NCBI RefSeq assembly: GCF_011058255.1 | Contig: NZ_JAALFH010000052.1 | Span: 107,706 to 171,705, forward strand | Direction of reading: 5' to 3' | DNA from: Thioalkalivibrio sp. XN8 | Lineage (GTDB): Bacteria; Pseudomonadota; Gammaproteobacteria; Steroidobacterales; XN24 | Length of the DNA: 64,000 nt | In this document: positions 42,703 through 51,089 of the stretch, piece after piece | Position numbering within the stretch: the first letter of the stretch is position 1 | Layout: every line of letters starts with the position of its first letter | The notes under the pieces: model-generated | What the model was told of the DNA's origin: nothing | The model's database searches: none | What the model saw: the letters and a program-made list of their open reading frames with translations, nothing else | Program-made: the position numbers and the translations under genes

Positions 42703-44615
42703 CGCCCGGCATCCCGGCTGCGTGCCGCATCCAGCGCCTCGACCAGGGTTGCATCCCCGGTGGGGTCGTTCTCGACGGCGCATTGCCAGGCGGCGACGGC
42801 CTGGGCGCGGCGCTCCAGCGCGTCGAGGGCGCGCCCCTGCCAGCCACAGGTGTAGCTGAGGTAATAGCGGGCCAGGGCCATGTCCGGGGAGCGGCCGAGG
42901 ATCCACCGGAGCAGCTCGGTGGACTGGTCATACCAAGGCAGCGCGTCGTCGTGTTTCGCCTGGCGGCTGGCGAGCTCGCCGAGGTTCGTGTAGGTGCCGG
43001 CCAGCTTCAGGCGGTAGTCGAGCACCGCCGGGTGGTCCATGACCAGCGCCGCCTTGAGTTCGCGGGACCGGTCGTAGGCCGCGGCGGAGGCCTCGTAGTC
43101 CTCCCGCAGCATCTCGATGCCGCCCAGGTTCTCGTAGGCGGCGCTGAGGCTGATGCGCGTCTCCGGGTTGGCGGGCTGGCGGGGCAGCAGGGCCTCGCCG
43201 TGGTCGACGCCGAGCCGGGCCGTGTCCCGGCCCGCCTCCAGCTGCCCCGTGCGGCCATACAGCGCCGAGAGGTTGATGGCGCTGTATATCACCAGGCTCT
43301 GGTATTCCAGGTTGTCCGGATCCGCCAGCACGAGCTCCTGGCGCAGTCGCAACGCTTCCCGTAACCGGGTTTCGGCGTCGGCCGTCCGGCCCTGCGTTTC
43401 GATCCACTGGCCGTAGTTGTCGAGCAGGCTGGCGAGGGCGGAGCGGCGGAAGAGGTCGTCGCTGTGCCACAGGTCGAGCGCCTCCATGCGCTCGAGGGCC
43501 TCCGCGTAAGCTGCGCCAGCCTCCGGATTGCCGCGGTCCGCCAGCACCAGCCCGAGTGCGCTCACCATGTTCGCCAGGTTGAAAGCATGCAGCTCGTCTT
43601 GCGGCTCCCCGGCGAGCAACTGCGCGGTGTTATCGATCGCGAGGCGGATCTCCGCTTCGGCTACGTCGAGGTCACCCATGACGCGGCTGATGTTCGCGAG
43701 GCGGTGGTGCGCATGCGCGAGTTCCGTCGTGATCTCCTGGCCTTCCTGCCGGGCCGCGAAGTCCTGGTAGAACTCGCGGGCGGTCTCGAGCAATTGGCGC
43801 CGCAGCGTCGTCAGGCCGCCGGTCTTGAGCTCCGGGTTCTCCGCGACGCGGGTCAGGTAGCGGTCGACCGCGTCGCGCGCCAGGTCGAAGTTGGCCTCGG
43901 CCTTGGCGCGTTGCACGTCCGCCTCGATGCGCGCGAACCAGGCGCTGGCCGCGAGCAACGACGTGATGCCCATCCCCACGACCGCGGCCGCGGCTACGGC
44001 CGCGAGCCGCCGCTGCCGGCGCTGGGCTTCGCGCTGGCGCAGCGTGTCGAAGCCCACGCCCAGGATGCCGGCGACGATCTTCAGCAGCGCCGCCTGCTTG
44101 CCGTCCTTGCCCGGGCGCAGGTCCGCCGCGATCAGCTCGGTGCGCTCCGGGGTCAGCTCGCCGGCGGCATCGACCGTGTAGCGGAGGGCCTCGGGAAAAC
44201 ATTCCTCGTCGGCCCCTTCCGGCTGGTCGGAGGCCCAGGGCTCGCCGGCGACGATCATGGCCAGGACCCGCTGTGCCTTGCCAAGGGCCTTGAAGCTGCG
44301 GATTTCCTCGTTCACCCAGCGGGAACGGGCGGCGGCGGGGGAACAAATGACGACCAGCGTCGCGGAGGCCGCGAGGGCCGCCTGGATCTCGTCACTCAGG
44401 CTGGACGCGGAGGGCAGTTCGTCCCGGTCGAGGAAGACCTTGCCCAGGCGCTCCGGGATGGGCCCGAAGCGTGCTTCGCTGCCGACCAGCCGCCGCGGCA
44501 CTTGCCAGCGTTCCAGTGCCCGCTGCAGCCAGACGGCGTGGCGCTCGTCGGCGTGGCTGTAGGAAATGAACGCGCAAAAGGCGGGCGCGTCCCGCGGGGG
44601 CAGCTTGAGCGCCAT
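42699..44615 (-). CDS. TIR domain - transmembrane - TPR protein
   Basis: A 638-residue protein distinct from the other three TIR genes. TIR domain 10-200 with AFISYSHADERHAVWLQRAL (in parts), a shield-like segment LGKVFLDRDELPSA, and Glu104 in SRWVNEEIRSF at the catalytic position. A membrane helix follows (LAAVAAAAVVGMGITSLLAA, ~225-245), then coiled-coil and TPR repeats (~260-620). It lacks the TolB-like domain of the others. A cytosolic TIR with outer TPR arms or the reverse is possible. The gene ends overlapping the rhodanese gene tail-to-tail. Confidence 0.8.
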   Translation of the reverse strand: MALKLPPRDAPAFCAFISYSHADERHAVWLQRALERWQVPRRLVGSEARFGPIPERLGKVFLDRDELPSASSLSDEIQAALAASATLVVICSPAAARSRWVNEEIRSFKALGKAQRVLAMIVAGEPWASDQPEGADEECFPEALRYTVDAAGELTPERTELIAADLRPGKDGKQAALLKIVAGILGVGFDTLRQREAQRRQRRLAAVAAAAVVGMGITSLLAASAWFARIEADVQRAKAEANFDLARDAVDRYLTRVAENPELKTGGLTTLRRQLLETAREFYQDFAARQEGQEITTELAHAHHRLANISRVMGDLDVAEAEIRLAIDNTAQLLAGEPQDELHAFNLANMVSALGLVLADRGNPEAGAAYAEALERMEALDLWHSDDLFRRSALASLLDNYGQWIETQGRTADAETRLREALRLRQELVLADPDNLEYQSLVIYSAINLSALYGRTGQLEAGRDTARLGVDHGEALLPRQPANPETRISLSAAYENLGGIEMLREDYEASAAAYDRSRELKAALVMDHPAVLDYRLKLAGTYTNLGELASRQAKHDDALPWYDQSTELLRWILGRSPDMALARYYLSYTCGWQGRALDALERRAQAVAAWQCAVENDPTGDATLVEALDAARSRDAGR

Positions 44616-44709
44616 GGTGCCGAGCCTCCTGACTTCGTGAGCGCTGATCCTAGCAAGTTGGGGCGCTCTATACTCCCAGCCGGGCCCACACGGATCGGTG
44701 CATGCCAGG

Positions 44710-45243
44710 ATGAACCCGGCCAGTCGTTGCTTAACAGTGCTGTTCCTTCTGCCGCTGGCGCTGCTCGCGGCGGCCGCGCAGGCGGAGATCGAAGTCGGTG
44801 ACATGCCGCCGGACCTGCTGGGCGAGACTCCCAAAGGCGAAGTGATCCGGATCAGCGAGCATCGCGGCAAGGTGATGGTGGTCAGCTTCTGGGCGTCCTG
44901 GTGTCCGCGATGTCACGAGCAGTTCCCCGCGCTCGACCTGCTGCAGCAGCACGTCGACCCCGACCGGCTGCGGGTGGTCCTGGTCAATTTCAAGGAACAC
45001 CCCCGTGTCTATCGGGACATCGTCCGGGAAACGCGCAAGTCCCCGGTCACCTGGACGCATGACCGCGATGGCACCGTGTCGGAGGCCTACGGCGTGAACT
45101 CGGTGCCCCGGACCTTCCTGATCGACAAGTCGGGCCGGGTGGCGATGGTTCGCTACGGCTACTCCGAGTCCGGCATCCAGAAGCTCTTCGAGGCCATTGA
45201 CGTGGTGCTCGCCGAGCCGGCCGTAATCCCCTCGTTTAACTGA
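44710..45243 (+). CDS. TlpA-like periplasmic thioredoxin
   Basis: A 177-residue secreted protein. Signal peptide (LLPLALLAAAAQA), then a TlpA/ResA-type thioredoxin fold with WCPRC at residues 64-68 in VVSFWASWCPRCHEQFPALD, the insertion typical of TlpA (VLVNFKEHPRVY) and VPRTFLIDKSGR as the cis-Pro strand. It reduces or isomerises disulfides in the periplasm, for example in cytochrome c maturation. The ATG at 44710 is preferred over a GTG at 44698. It diverges from the TIR gene. A T-rich sequence follows the stop (see findings). Confidence 0.85.
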   Translation: MNPASRCLTVLFLLPLALLAAAAQAEIEVGDMPPDLLGETPKGEVIRISEHRGKVMVVSFWASWCPRCHEQFPALDLLQQHVDPDRLRVVLVNFKEHPRVYRDIVRETRKSPVTWTHDRDGTVSEAYGVNSVPRTFLIDKSGRVAMVRYGYSESGIQKLFEAIDVVLAEPAVIPSFN

Positions 45244-45294
45244 CATGGTCGCCCTTTTTTTTCTTGAATCGCTGACCGCGGCCGACGCGAGCAA

Positions 45295-45777
45295 ATGAAC
45301 GCGAAGAATTACTGGCTTTTCTGCCTGCTGCTGGCGCTGCCGTTCGAGCTTGCGGCGGCGGAGCTGGAGTTGGCCGGCGGCACCACCTTCGACCGCTACG
45401 AAACCCTGCATGAAAGTGGCGTGGCCAACCTGAACCTGGTCACCAACCCGCAAGGACGTTTTCCCACCGAATGGTCCATCGGCGTCCTTCTCGCGCAGGA
45501 CAAGAACCCGTCCTATCTCGACAATGACGAAGCCACGGTGTGGCTGGGGATCGCCAAGCGGGCCCGCTGGAAAGGGCTGTTCGTCGGTTTGGGCGTCGTG
45601 GTCGTCGACCAGACCAACCAGCGGCTCAGTTCCCATGTCAACTTCAAAACCTCCGCCGGATTTCACCTCGGGCAACTGGTGCTCCAGGTGCAGCACATCT
45701 CCAACGGCGGGCTGAAGGGTGAGAACGACGGAGACAGCCTGGTCACTCTTGGCGTCAGGTTTCCGCTCAAGCCTTGA
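45295..45777 (+). CDS. PagL-like lipid A 3-O-deacylase
   Basis: A 160-residue outer-membrane protein with a signal peptide (FCLLLALPFELAAA) and an eight-stranded barrel. The catalytic signature is QHISNGGL: His134 and Ser136 align with the PagL His/Ser pair, and an acidic residue follows (Glu143 or Asp147). The C-terminus ends GVRFPLKP. PagL removes the R-3-hydroxyacyl chain at position 3 of lipid A, changing surface charge and immune recognition. Length is in the family range. It follows the thioredoxin gene by 51 bases. Confidence 0.72.
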   Translation: MNAKNYWLFCLLLALPFELAAAELELAGGTTFDRYETLHESGVANLNLVTNPQGRFPTEWSIGVLLAQDKNPSYLDNDEATVWLGIAKRARWKGLFVGLGVVVVDQTNQRLSSHVNFKTSAGFHLGQLVLQVQHISNGGLKGENDGDSLVTLGVRFPLKP

Positions 45778-45882
45778 CTGAACGGTCGGGCAAGATTTTG
45801 CCGCCGCGCGCTTTCAACTCGGCCTCGATCGCCGCGCACCGCCGGCGCCAAGCTGCGCTATCACTTCGGCAGGTAGCGCTAC

Positions 45883-46608
45883 CTATTGCGGCAGGCCGGG
45901 CGTCCGCCAGAGCCAGTCTTCCCCGTCCACGAAGGACAGGTGCCGGAAACCTTCCCGGTCGGCCGGCTTCAGTCCCTTGGTGACCGCGGCGCGATCCAGC
46001 ATGTCCTGCGGCGGAGGGAGCAGGCGGCGGCCGAAACCGGGCAGCAGCGTGCGCAGGTAGCGCTCGGGATCCGCCTGCAGGGCGACGACCGTACTCGCGC
46101 ACAAGGCGGTGCCGAAGCTGGCGGCGAGCGTTTGCATCCGTGCGGCGCAGTTCAGCGGGTAGCCGACGAAATCCACTTCGCTGGCGGCGCTGAGGTGAGG
46201 CTCGAGCTGGATCCGGATCGCCTCGCCAATGGAGATCCCCACGCCGTAGCCTTTCGGCGCGGCATACGGCAGCGACTGGGCGAGGGCGGCGTAGCCCTGG
46301 TGCAGGGCGAAGGTGGCGTCCAGCGCGCTGGCGAGGCAGCGCGGCAGGTCCTCATCGCTCTCCTGTTCCCAGAGCAGCGCGAAGCCGTCGCCGAGAAACT
46401 TCTGGAAGGGCTGCTGGTAGTCGTCGCAGAGCTGCATGACATAGCCGAACTGCAGCTTGACCAGGTCCGCCACATGGTCGAGCGGCTGCGTCTCGCTCCA
46501 GTTGGAAAAGCCCCGCATGTCCGCGAACATCGCCACGATGCGTGAACGGGCGCCGAAGCGCTGGTGGCTGTGGGTCGCCAGGGCTAATGCCGAGGTTCTC
46601 TTGTACAT
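45883..46608 (-). CDS. Stand-alone class III nucleotidyl cyclase
   Basis: A 241-residue cytosolic protein consisting only of a class III cyclase domain. All catalytic positions are visible: metal Asp30 in MFADMRGFSNW, metal Asp74 in KFLGDGFALLWE with Lys70 as the adenine-specifying Lys, Asp146 in EVDFVGYPLN as the second specificity residue, and Asn153 and Arg157 in NCAARMQ as transition-state residues. Lys/Asp favours ATP (cAMP) over GTP. No membrane or regulatory domain is attached. The start at 46608 is an ATG; a TTG farther upstream is an alternative. cAMP signalling cannot be proved from sequence. Confidence 0.82.
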   Translation of the reverse strand: MYKRTSALALATHSHQRFGARSRIVAMFADMRGFSNWSETQPLDHVADLVKLQFGYVMQLCDDYQQPFQKFLGDGFALLWEQESDEDLPRCLASALDATFALHQGYAALAQSLPYAAPKGYGVGISIGEAIRIQLEPHLSAASEVDFVGYPLNCAARMQTLAASFGTALCASTVVALQADPERYLRTLLPGFGRRLLPPPQDMLDRAAVTKGLKPADREGFRHLSFVDGEDWLWRTPGLPQ

Positions 46609-46746
46609 GTGGCCTGAAGCCTTGTGCAGGTGCAATGACCAGCGTTCATGGATACCACCATCCGGCCGTCACGCCAAGCGGACGGTTTCCCCGCACGGCG
46701 ATGTTGCCGATAATGCCCGGACTTTGAGCCAGGCGGAATCAACCCC

Positions 46747-47283
46747 ATGAGCGAGTTCGAGTTCTTATCCGTCCTGGTCTCGATCATCTTCGGCTTCGGG
46801 CTCACTCATATCCTGCGAGGCTCCGTCAGCCAGGTCTTCCGCAAGCAGGCCCTGGATCTCCGTCTTTCGTATGCCGCGTTCTTTGTCGTCGTTCTCGTCC
46901 TGAACTGGTGGGTGTTTTTCAGCTGGCGGAACAACGAGGTCTGGAGCTTCGAGATTTTCCTGGTGCTGGTGCTCTGGGCGATATCCCACTACGCCGTGGC
47001 CATTACGTTGTATCGACCCGATGACCGGGAATCGGACAGCCGGTTCGAACTGCACCTGTTCCTGCTGGCGTTCGTCGTGACGGGGTTGTTCGACATCGCG
47101 CAGACGGCGATGCGAGGAAACCTTTTCGAGCCCTGGTACTACCTGCCTTTCGTCGGCCACTACATCGTGCTGTCAGGCGCGGGGTACCTCATCAAGTCGG
47201 CCGTCTTCCACCGTTTCCTGAGCACCTGGTTCCTGGTCTCCATCCTGGCCTGGGCGCTCGTGGTGAGGAGGTTTCTTGCGTGA
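46747..47283 (+). CDS. Inner-membrane protein, about five helices
   Basis: A 178-residue hydrophobic protein beginning MSEFEFLSVLVSIIFGFGLTHIL (in parts), with later helices around YAAFFVVVLVLNWWVFF, FEIFLVLVLWAISHYAVAI, LFLLAFVVTGLFDIA and TWFLVSILAWALVV. The first ~23 residues have a clear relative in the fragment at 48080-48148 (MSLFEFVTVMISMILAT). Unknown function; the N-terminal motif MSxFEF is conserved between the two. It diverges from the cyclase gene and overlaps the start of the acetyltransferase's upstream region. Confidence 0.65.
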   Translation: MSEFEFLSVLVSIIFGFGLTHILRGSVSQVFRKQALDLRLSYAAFFVVVLVLNWWVFFSWRNNEVWSFEIFLVLVLWAISHYAVAITLYRPDDRESDSRFELHLFLLAFVVTGLFDIAQTAMRGNLFEPWYYLPFVGHYIVLSGAGYLIKSAVFHRFLSTWFLVSILAWALVVRRFLA

Positions 47284-47318
47284 TTCGGGGCGTGCTTGTC
47301 GACTGCGAGGAGGGCTCC

Positions 47319-47786
47319 ATGCCGCGCATCATCAATATCCTGGACTATCCCGGCGGGCTCGAGCCGGCCGTGGACTACATCCACCGCCAGTGGGGCGACG
47401 AGGACAATCACGCCTTCTACCTCGACTGCGCCCGGCATTCTTCCCGTGGGCCGGAGGGTCTGCCCCGGTTCTACGTGCTGGTTGAAGACGACCGCATCAT
47501 CGGCTGCTGCGCCCTGCTGGTGAGTGACTTCCTGAGCCGCCAGGATCTCTGGCCCTGGCTGGGCTGCCTGTACGTCGAGCCCGGGTGGCGGGGCCGGCGG
47601 CTGAGCGGGGCCTTGATGGAGCATGCGAGGGCCGAGGCGAGACGCGCAGGCTTCAGCAGGCTGTTCCTCAGCACCACCCATGACGGGCTGTACGAGAAGT
47701 TCGGCTGGAACCGCGTGGAGGATGGTTACAACAGCGATGGCGATCGTTTCCGGATTTACCAGATCGCGACCAGCGAAGGCTCCTAG
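47319..47786 (+). CDS. GNAT-family N-acetyltransferase
   Basis: A 155-residue acetyltransferase. The GNAT fold shows WLGCLYVEPGWRGRRLSGALMEHA (in parts; motif A with the acetyl-CoA loop R-G-R-R-L-S-G/A, ~100-112), preceded by IIGCCALLVSDF and followed by FSRLFLSTTHDGLYEKFGW, a typical motif B. It moves an acetyl group from acetyl-CoA to an amine. Substrate unknown. The start is at the ATG at 47319, after GCGAGGAGGG; the upstream in-frame GTG at 47280 overlaps the membrane gene's stop. It is co-directional with, and probably cotranscribed with, that gene. Confidence 0.85.
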   Translation: MPRIINILDYPGGLEPAVDYIHRQWGDEDNHAFYLDCARHSSRGPEGLPRFYVLVEDDRIIGCCALLVSDFLSRQDLWPWLGCLYVEPGWRGRRLSGALMEHARAEARRAGFSRLFLSTTHDGLYEKFGWNRVEDGYNSDGDRFRIYQIATSEGS

Positions 47787-48079
47787 TGGCTGTGGACCGG
47801 GCGCGTGGTGGAGCGGCCACCGGAAGGGGTTGCCTGTACTCCTCCGATCGCAACTCGAGAGGCTGCTTAGGTTGCTCCGCAGGGCCATCGAGCAGGCGGG
47901 AGACCGCGGGCGCGATACTGTCCTATGACTTGGCAGCACTGCGAACCTCGCGCCCGGCGATGCAGGGGCGGCTCTCGTTTGAGCCCGGGCGTTGGCCCTG
48001 CTGTATGCGCCGGACGGACGGCGAACGCGCGCGTACTGCCGTTCCATAGCGCATGGGGAGCATGCCAGCGCACAACTCG

Positions 48080-48148
48080 ATTCGACTTGGGCAGCAAGGT
48101 CGCGAGGATCATCGAGATCATCACCGTGACGAATTCGAACAGGCTCAT
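48080..48148 (-). pseudogene. N-terminal fragment of a membrane protein like 46747-47283
   Basis: Starting at ATG 48148, with GGAGCGAGGGA upstream, the frame reads MSLFEFVTVMISMILATLL (first 19 residues), matching the N-terminus of the intact gene at 46747 (MSEFEFLSVLVSIIFGF). After about 23 codons similarity stops and the frame runs into unrelated, Arg-rich sequence. A truncated duplicate with an intact ribosome site. Confidence 0.6.
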
Positions 48149-48298
48149 TCCCTCGCTCCAAATAAAGGCCCGGTGAAACGATGCCGGTCCCGTTCTCTCG
48201 CCGATGGCTCGAGGGCGAAGCTGGAACCAAGGGGATCTTCAGGGCCCTTCATTGCCCCGCGGACTCGTCCGAACCGAAGCTGCTCGAGATCAGGTCAA

Positions 48299-48325
48299 GC
48301 CCATCCCCCCTGAGGAGGGATGGGC
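48299..48325 (-). terminator. Hairpin downstream of the barrel gene
   Basis: GCCCATCCC and GGGATGGGC arms with a short loop; on the minus strand it lies 17 bases past the stop of 48342-49037 and is followed by TTGACC, not a T-run. Could be a weak terminator or processing hairpin. Confidence 0.4.
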
Positions 48326-48341
48326 AGCGGGCCTGGAAAAC

Positions 48342-49037
48342 TCAGAACGCGAACCGCAGGCCCACGTTCCAGAAGGTGATCTTGCCGAACTCGTAGCCGG
48401 TGACCAGCGCCATGTCGGGCCGGAAGTACCAGCGGCCGTTCAGGGCGAGCAGGATGTCGGAGTCGAAGGCATCGGAGCCCTCGCCAACGACCTCGCCGAC
48501 CGAGGTGTAGCGCACGTGGCCCTGCAGGTGGAGCGCCGGCGTCGCCGCCCAGAGCATGCCGATCTCGCCGCCAATACCGCTGTCGTCGACGTCGGCGTCG
48601 AGATCGAAACCGGCGACCTTCACGTCCTTGAACTCGATGTTGTCAAAGCTGAGGCGGCCGTAAAAGCTCATCGTGGGCGAGAACGGGTAGGCATAGCCGA
48701 CGCCGAGCCGCCAGCGCACCACGTCGTAATCGCCCTCGACGGTGTCGATGCCGTCGCTGACCTCGAGCTCCTGGCCGGTCAGGGCATAATCACCGAACAG
48801 GTGCATATTCTCGCGGAACTCCCACGCGCCGCCGATGAAGGCGCCGCCGCCGGCATCGGACTCGACGTCGAGGGTGCCGTTGTCCGTGAAGGCGTCGGAC
48901 TCCTCCACGTCGTTGACGAAGCCGGCGATGAAGCCGCCCTCGAGGTAGGTGAAGCCGAGATCCTGGGCCCCCGCAGCCGCCGGCGCGCCCAGCGCGGCCG
49001 TCACGGCAAGTGCGAGCATCTTGTGACGAGTGGACAT
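48342..49037 (-). CDS. Predicted outer-membrane barrel protein
   Basis: A 231-residue protein with a signal peptide (LALAVTAALGAPAAAGAQ) and a barrel of about eight to ten strands ending in WNVGLRFAF. Strands such as WRLGVGYAYPFSPTMSFYGRLSF and LHLQGHVRYTSVGEVVG (quoted in parts) have acidic loops (DAFDSD; DADVDDSG). It resembles OmpW/opacity-type porin-like proteins, without a confident family. It uses the ATG at 49037. Upstream is intergenic DNA with an antitoxin remnant. Confidence 0.65.
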   Translation of the reverse strand: MSTRHKMLALAVTAALGAPAAAGAQDLGFTYLEGGFIAGFVNDVEESDAFTDNGTLDVESDAGGGAFIGGAWEFRENMHLFGDYALTGQELEVSDGIDTVEGDYDVVRWRLGVGYAYPFSPTMSFYGRLSFDNIEFKDVKVAGFDLDADVDDSGIGGEIGMLWAATPALHLQGHVRYTSVGEVVGEGSDAFDSDILLALNGRWYFRPDMALVTGYEFGKITFWNVGLRFAF

Positions 49038-49386
49038 ACATCACCCCTGTTTGGGAACTGGCAAATGCTGCCGGCCATCACGGCCGGGACTGTGGGGAAC
49101 GGTTTTGTGACCGATTTTCCGCGTTGCACAAACAACTCTACTCCGGGGGCAGACCGGCGACAAGAAGCCCAGTGGCCCTTCGCTCAAGGTGTTGCAGTTG
49201 ATCGAGCGGAAGGGACTGGAGGCGGTGATTTAGCCTTGGCGCGCAACTAAAGCGGTTCCCGGATTCCCCGCAGCTGGCTGACCGTCGCCGTGAATCCGGC
49301 GGCGAGCACATGCCGGTGAACGAAAACTTAACGCGAGTTCCTGTATCCCCGGGGGAGCAGGCAGTTTCCCCAATAGAATACGAGGC
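49038..49386. other. Intergenic region with antitoxin remnant
   Basis: 349 bases between barrel and exchanger genes; the only recognisable content is the antitoxin tail fragment at 49153-49233. The rest shows no coding frame or site I can support. Confidence 0.6.
49153..49233 (+). pseudogene. C-terminal remnant of a HigA/COG2944-type antitoxin
   Basis: Reads TGDKKPSGPSLKVLQLIERK then GLEAVI and a stop. This is the C-terminal tail after the HTH in HigA/NadS-type antitoxins (PSGPxLKLLNLIxRKGLEA). Upstream sequence in the same frame has no HTH, start codon or ribosome site. Similar tails occur at 53460-53525. Confidence 0.7.
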
Positions 49387-50373
49387 TCAACTGACCACCG
49401 CGGGCGCCAGCAGTACTTCCCTGACCAGGTAGCCCGTGTAGCCCAGGTAAGAGGCCAGCAGCAAGGCGCCCGCGACGCGATTGATGCCGCCGCGGCCGCG
49501 GAAGCCGTAGCCGATGAGGAACAGCGCCAGGGTCAGCGAAGCCATGACCATCATGTCCCGGGTGAAGACCTCCGGCCCCACGGCCAGCGGATGAATCGTG
49601 CCGGCGATCCCTACCACGGCCAGGGTGTTGAACAGGTTGGAACCGATGATGTTGCCGAGCGCGATATCGTGTTCGCCTTTCCGGGCGGCAATAATCGACG
49701 CCGCCAGTTCGGGCAGCGAAGTGCCCACCGCGATGACGGTCAGGCCGATGATCAGGTCGCTGACGCCGAAGCCATGCGCGATCTCCACGGCGCCCCAGAC
49801 GAGGATGCGGGAACTGACCACCAGGAGCGCGAGTCCGACGACCAGCCAGAAGACGGCACGGCGCACGGGCATGGCCCGAGCCTCGAGTTCCTGCTCAATG
49901 TCCTGCCCCAACGTGTCCGCCTTGGTCTTCAAGCCCTGCCAGATGGCCCAGCCCATCAATCCCACGAACACGGCCAGCAGCCCGACCGCCTCCGGACGGG
50001 TGATCTCGCCGTCCCAGAGTTGCCAGGCCGCCAGGGCCGTGACACCCATTAGGATCGGCAGTTCCTTGTGCAGGACCTCCGATTGGACGGCAATCGGGGC
50101 GATCAGGGCCGTTGCCCCGAGAACCAGCGCGATGTTGGTGATGTTCGAGCCATAGGCGTTACCCAGCGCGATGCCGGGATTGCCTTGCGAGGCGGCCAGG
50201 ATCGACACCATGATCTCGGGGGCCGAAGTGCCGAACCCCACGATCACCATGCCGATCAGGAGCGGCGGCGTGTCGTAATGGTGGGCGATGGAAGCCGCGC
50301 CCTCGACGAAGCGATCGGCGCTCCAGACCAGGAGCACCAGGCAAAGGACGACCGCGATAAACGCGAGCGTCAT
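49387..50373 (-). CDS. Ca2+(Na+)/H+ exchanger family membrane protein (YrbG-like)
   Basis: A 328-residue cation/Ca exchanger. The two alpha repeats are present: GFGTSAPEIMVSILAA (alpha-1, ~45-60) and AVGTSLPELAASIIAA (alpha-2, ~220-235), inverted copies with the acidic Glu that binds cation. About ten helices and a central acidic loop (LGQDIEQELEARAMP) fit the YrbG/CaxA type. It exports Ca2+ or another divalent cation in exchange for Na+ or H+. The start at 50373 is the first ATG that begins with a helix. Confidence 0.9.
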   Translation of the reverse strand: MTLAFIAVVLCLVLLVWSADRFVEGAASIAHHYDTPPLLIGMVIVGFGTSAPEIMVSILAASQGNPGIALGNAYGSNITNIALVLGATALIAPIAVQSEVLHKELPILMGVTALAAWQLWDGEITRPEAVGLLAVFVGLMGWAIWQGLKTKADTLGQDIEQELEARAMPVRRAVFWLVVGLALLVVSSRILVWGAVEIAHGFGVSDLIIGLTVIAVGTSLPELAASIIAARKGEHDIALGNIIGSNLFNTLAVVGIAGTIHPLAVGPEVFTRDMMVMASLTLALFLIGYGFRGRGGINRVAGALLLASYLGYTGYLVREVLLAPAVVS

Positions 50374-50389
50374 ACCCGGATAAAGGGGT

Positions 50390-50611
50390 CTACCGGGCCC
50401 ACTTGATCTGGAACTCGATCTCCTCTTCGCCGTCCGAGCGCTCGTGCTCGATGGTGAACTCGGCCCGCACCGGTACATAGATGCGCTCGCCATCAATCTG
50501 GATGTCGAAACGCTCGCCGTTCTCGATGGCATCGGCCAGGCGCCGCAGCTTGGCTACGAAGTCCGCCTTCGGGTAGCCCTTTTCGACATCTCTTTCCGGC
50601 TTGGTGGTCAT
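50390..50611 (-). CDS. Amphi-Trp domain protein
   Basis: A 73-residue protein in which LRRLADAIENGERFDIQIDGERIYVPVRAEFTIEHERSD (in parts) matches the amphi-Trp domain, a short beta-rich module often ending in a KW-type motif (here EEIEFQIKWAR). It is usually charged and soluble. Function unknown. GGAGGAC lies just before the ATG. Next to the exchanger gene on the same strand, with a 16-base gap, so it may be co-transcribed. Confidence 0.8.
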   Translation of the reverse strand: MTTKPERDVEKGYPKADFVAKLRRLADAIENGERFDIQIDGERIYVPVRAEFTIEHERSDGEEEIEFQIKWAR

Positions 50612-50648
50612 GTGTCCTCCGCGGGGTGGGCAAAGGTTGGGGTGAGGT

Positions 50649-50945
50649 TCATACGAGGGTCATTACGAGCAGCCAGACTACGACCAGCCCGACCGCGAAA
50701 TCGTTCCGTCCCGGCGTGCGCCAGAGCGCGCCGAACAGGAACAGGTTGTAAGGCACGGGAGCGAAATGCAGCGCAACTGCCAGGGCCGAGGGCGCGCCCT
50801 GGGTGACCGCCGCCAGCGCCAGCATGGTCGCGATCAGGTTCACCAGGGTGCCCATGCCGATGATATCCCGCCACAGGAGCTGCGGGAAAGGTACTCGGCC
50901 GTGCCAGCGGCGGGAGAAATAGTTGCCCGGATGCCCCTCGGTCAC
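50649..50945 (-). CDS. Small membrane protein
   Basis: A 98-residue protein with an amphipathic N-terminus (NYFSRRWHGRVPFPQLLWRD) and about three hydrophobic helices (LVNLIATMLALAAVTQ; LAVALHFAPVPYNLFLFGAL; FAVGLVVVWLLVMTLV). It starts with GTG at 50945; no strong ribosome site is seen, so an internal start is possible. No family recognised. Confidence 0.5.
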   Translation of the reverse strand: MTEGHPGNYFSRRWHGRVPFPQLLWRDIIGMGTLVNLIATMLALAAVTQGAPSALAVALHFAPVPYNLFLFGALWRTPGRNDFAVGLVVVWLLVMTLV

Positions 50946-51089
50946 GGCGTCGAACTCATCATGGGGTAGTGTCGCTCTTCAGTTACACGGCGTACGGAAG
51001 CTTGGCATTTCGGGTCGGGGTCGGAATCGGGCGATGAGTACGAATCGTCGCTCCCGGCATGGGTATGAATATTCCAGGAAATAGCCTTA

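Larger units (their letters stand above)
47787..48341. other. 555-base region without an intact gene
   Basis: Contains the membrane-protein fragment at 48080-48148 on the minus strand, a copy of the short sequence GGCTCGAGGGCGAA (48206-48219, also at 51840-51853 and, with one change, 55180-55193) and a hairpin at 48299-48325. Nothing else coding is supported. Confidence 0.6.
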
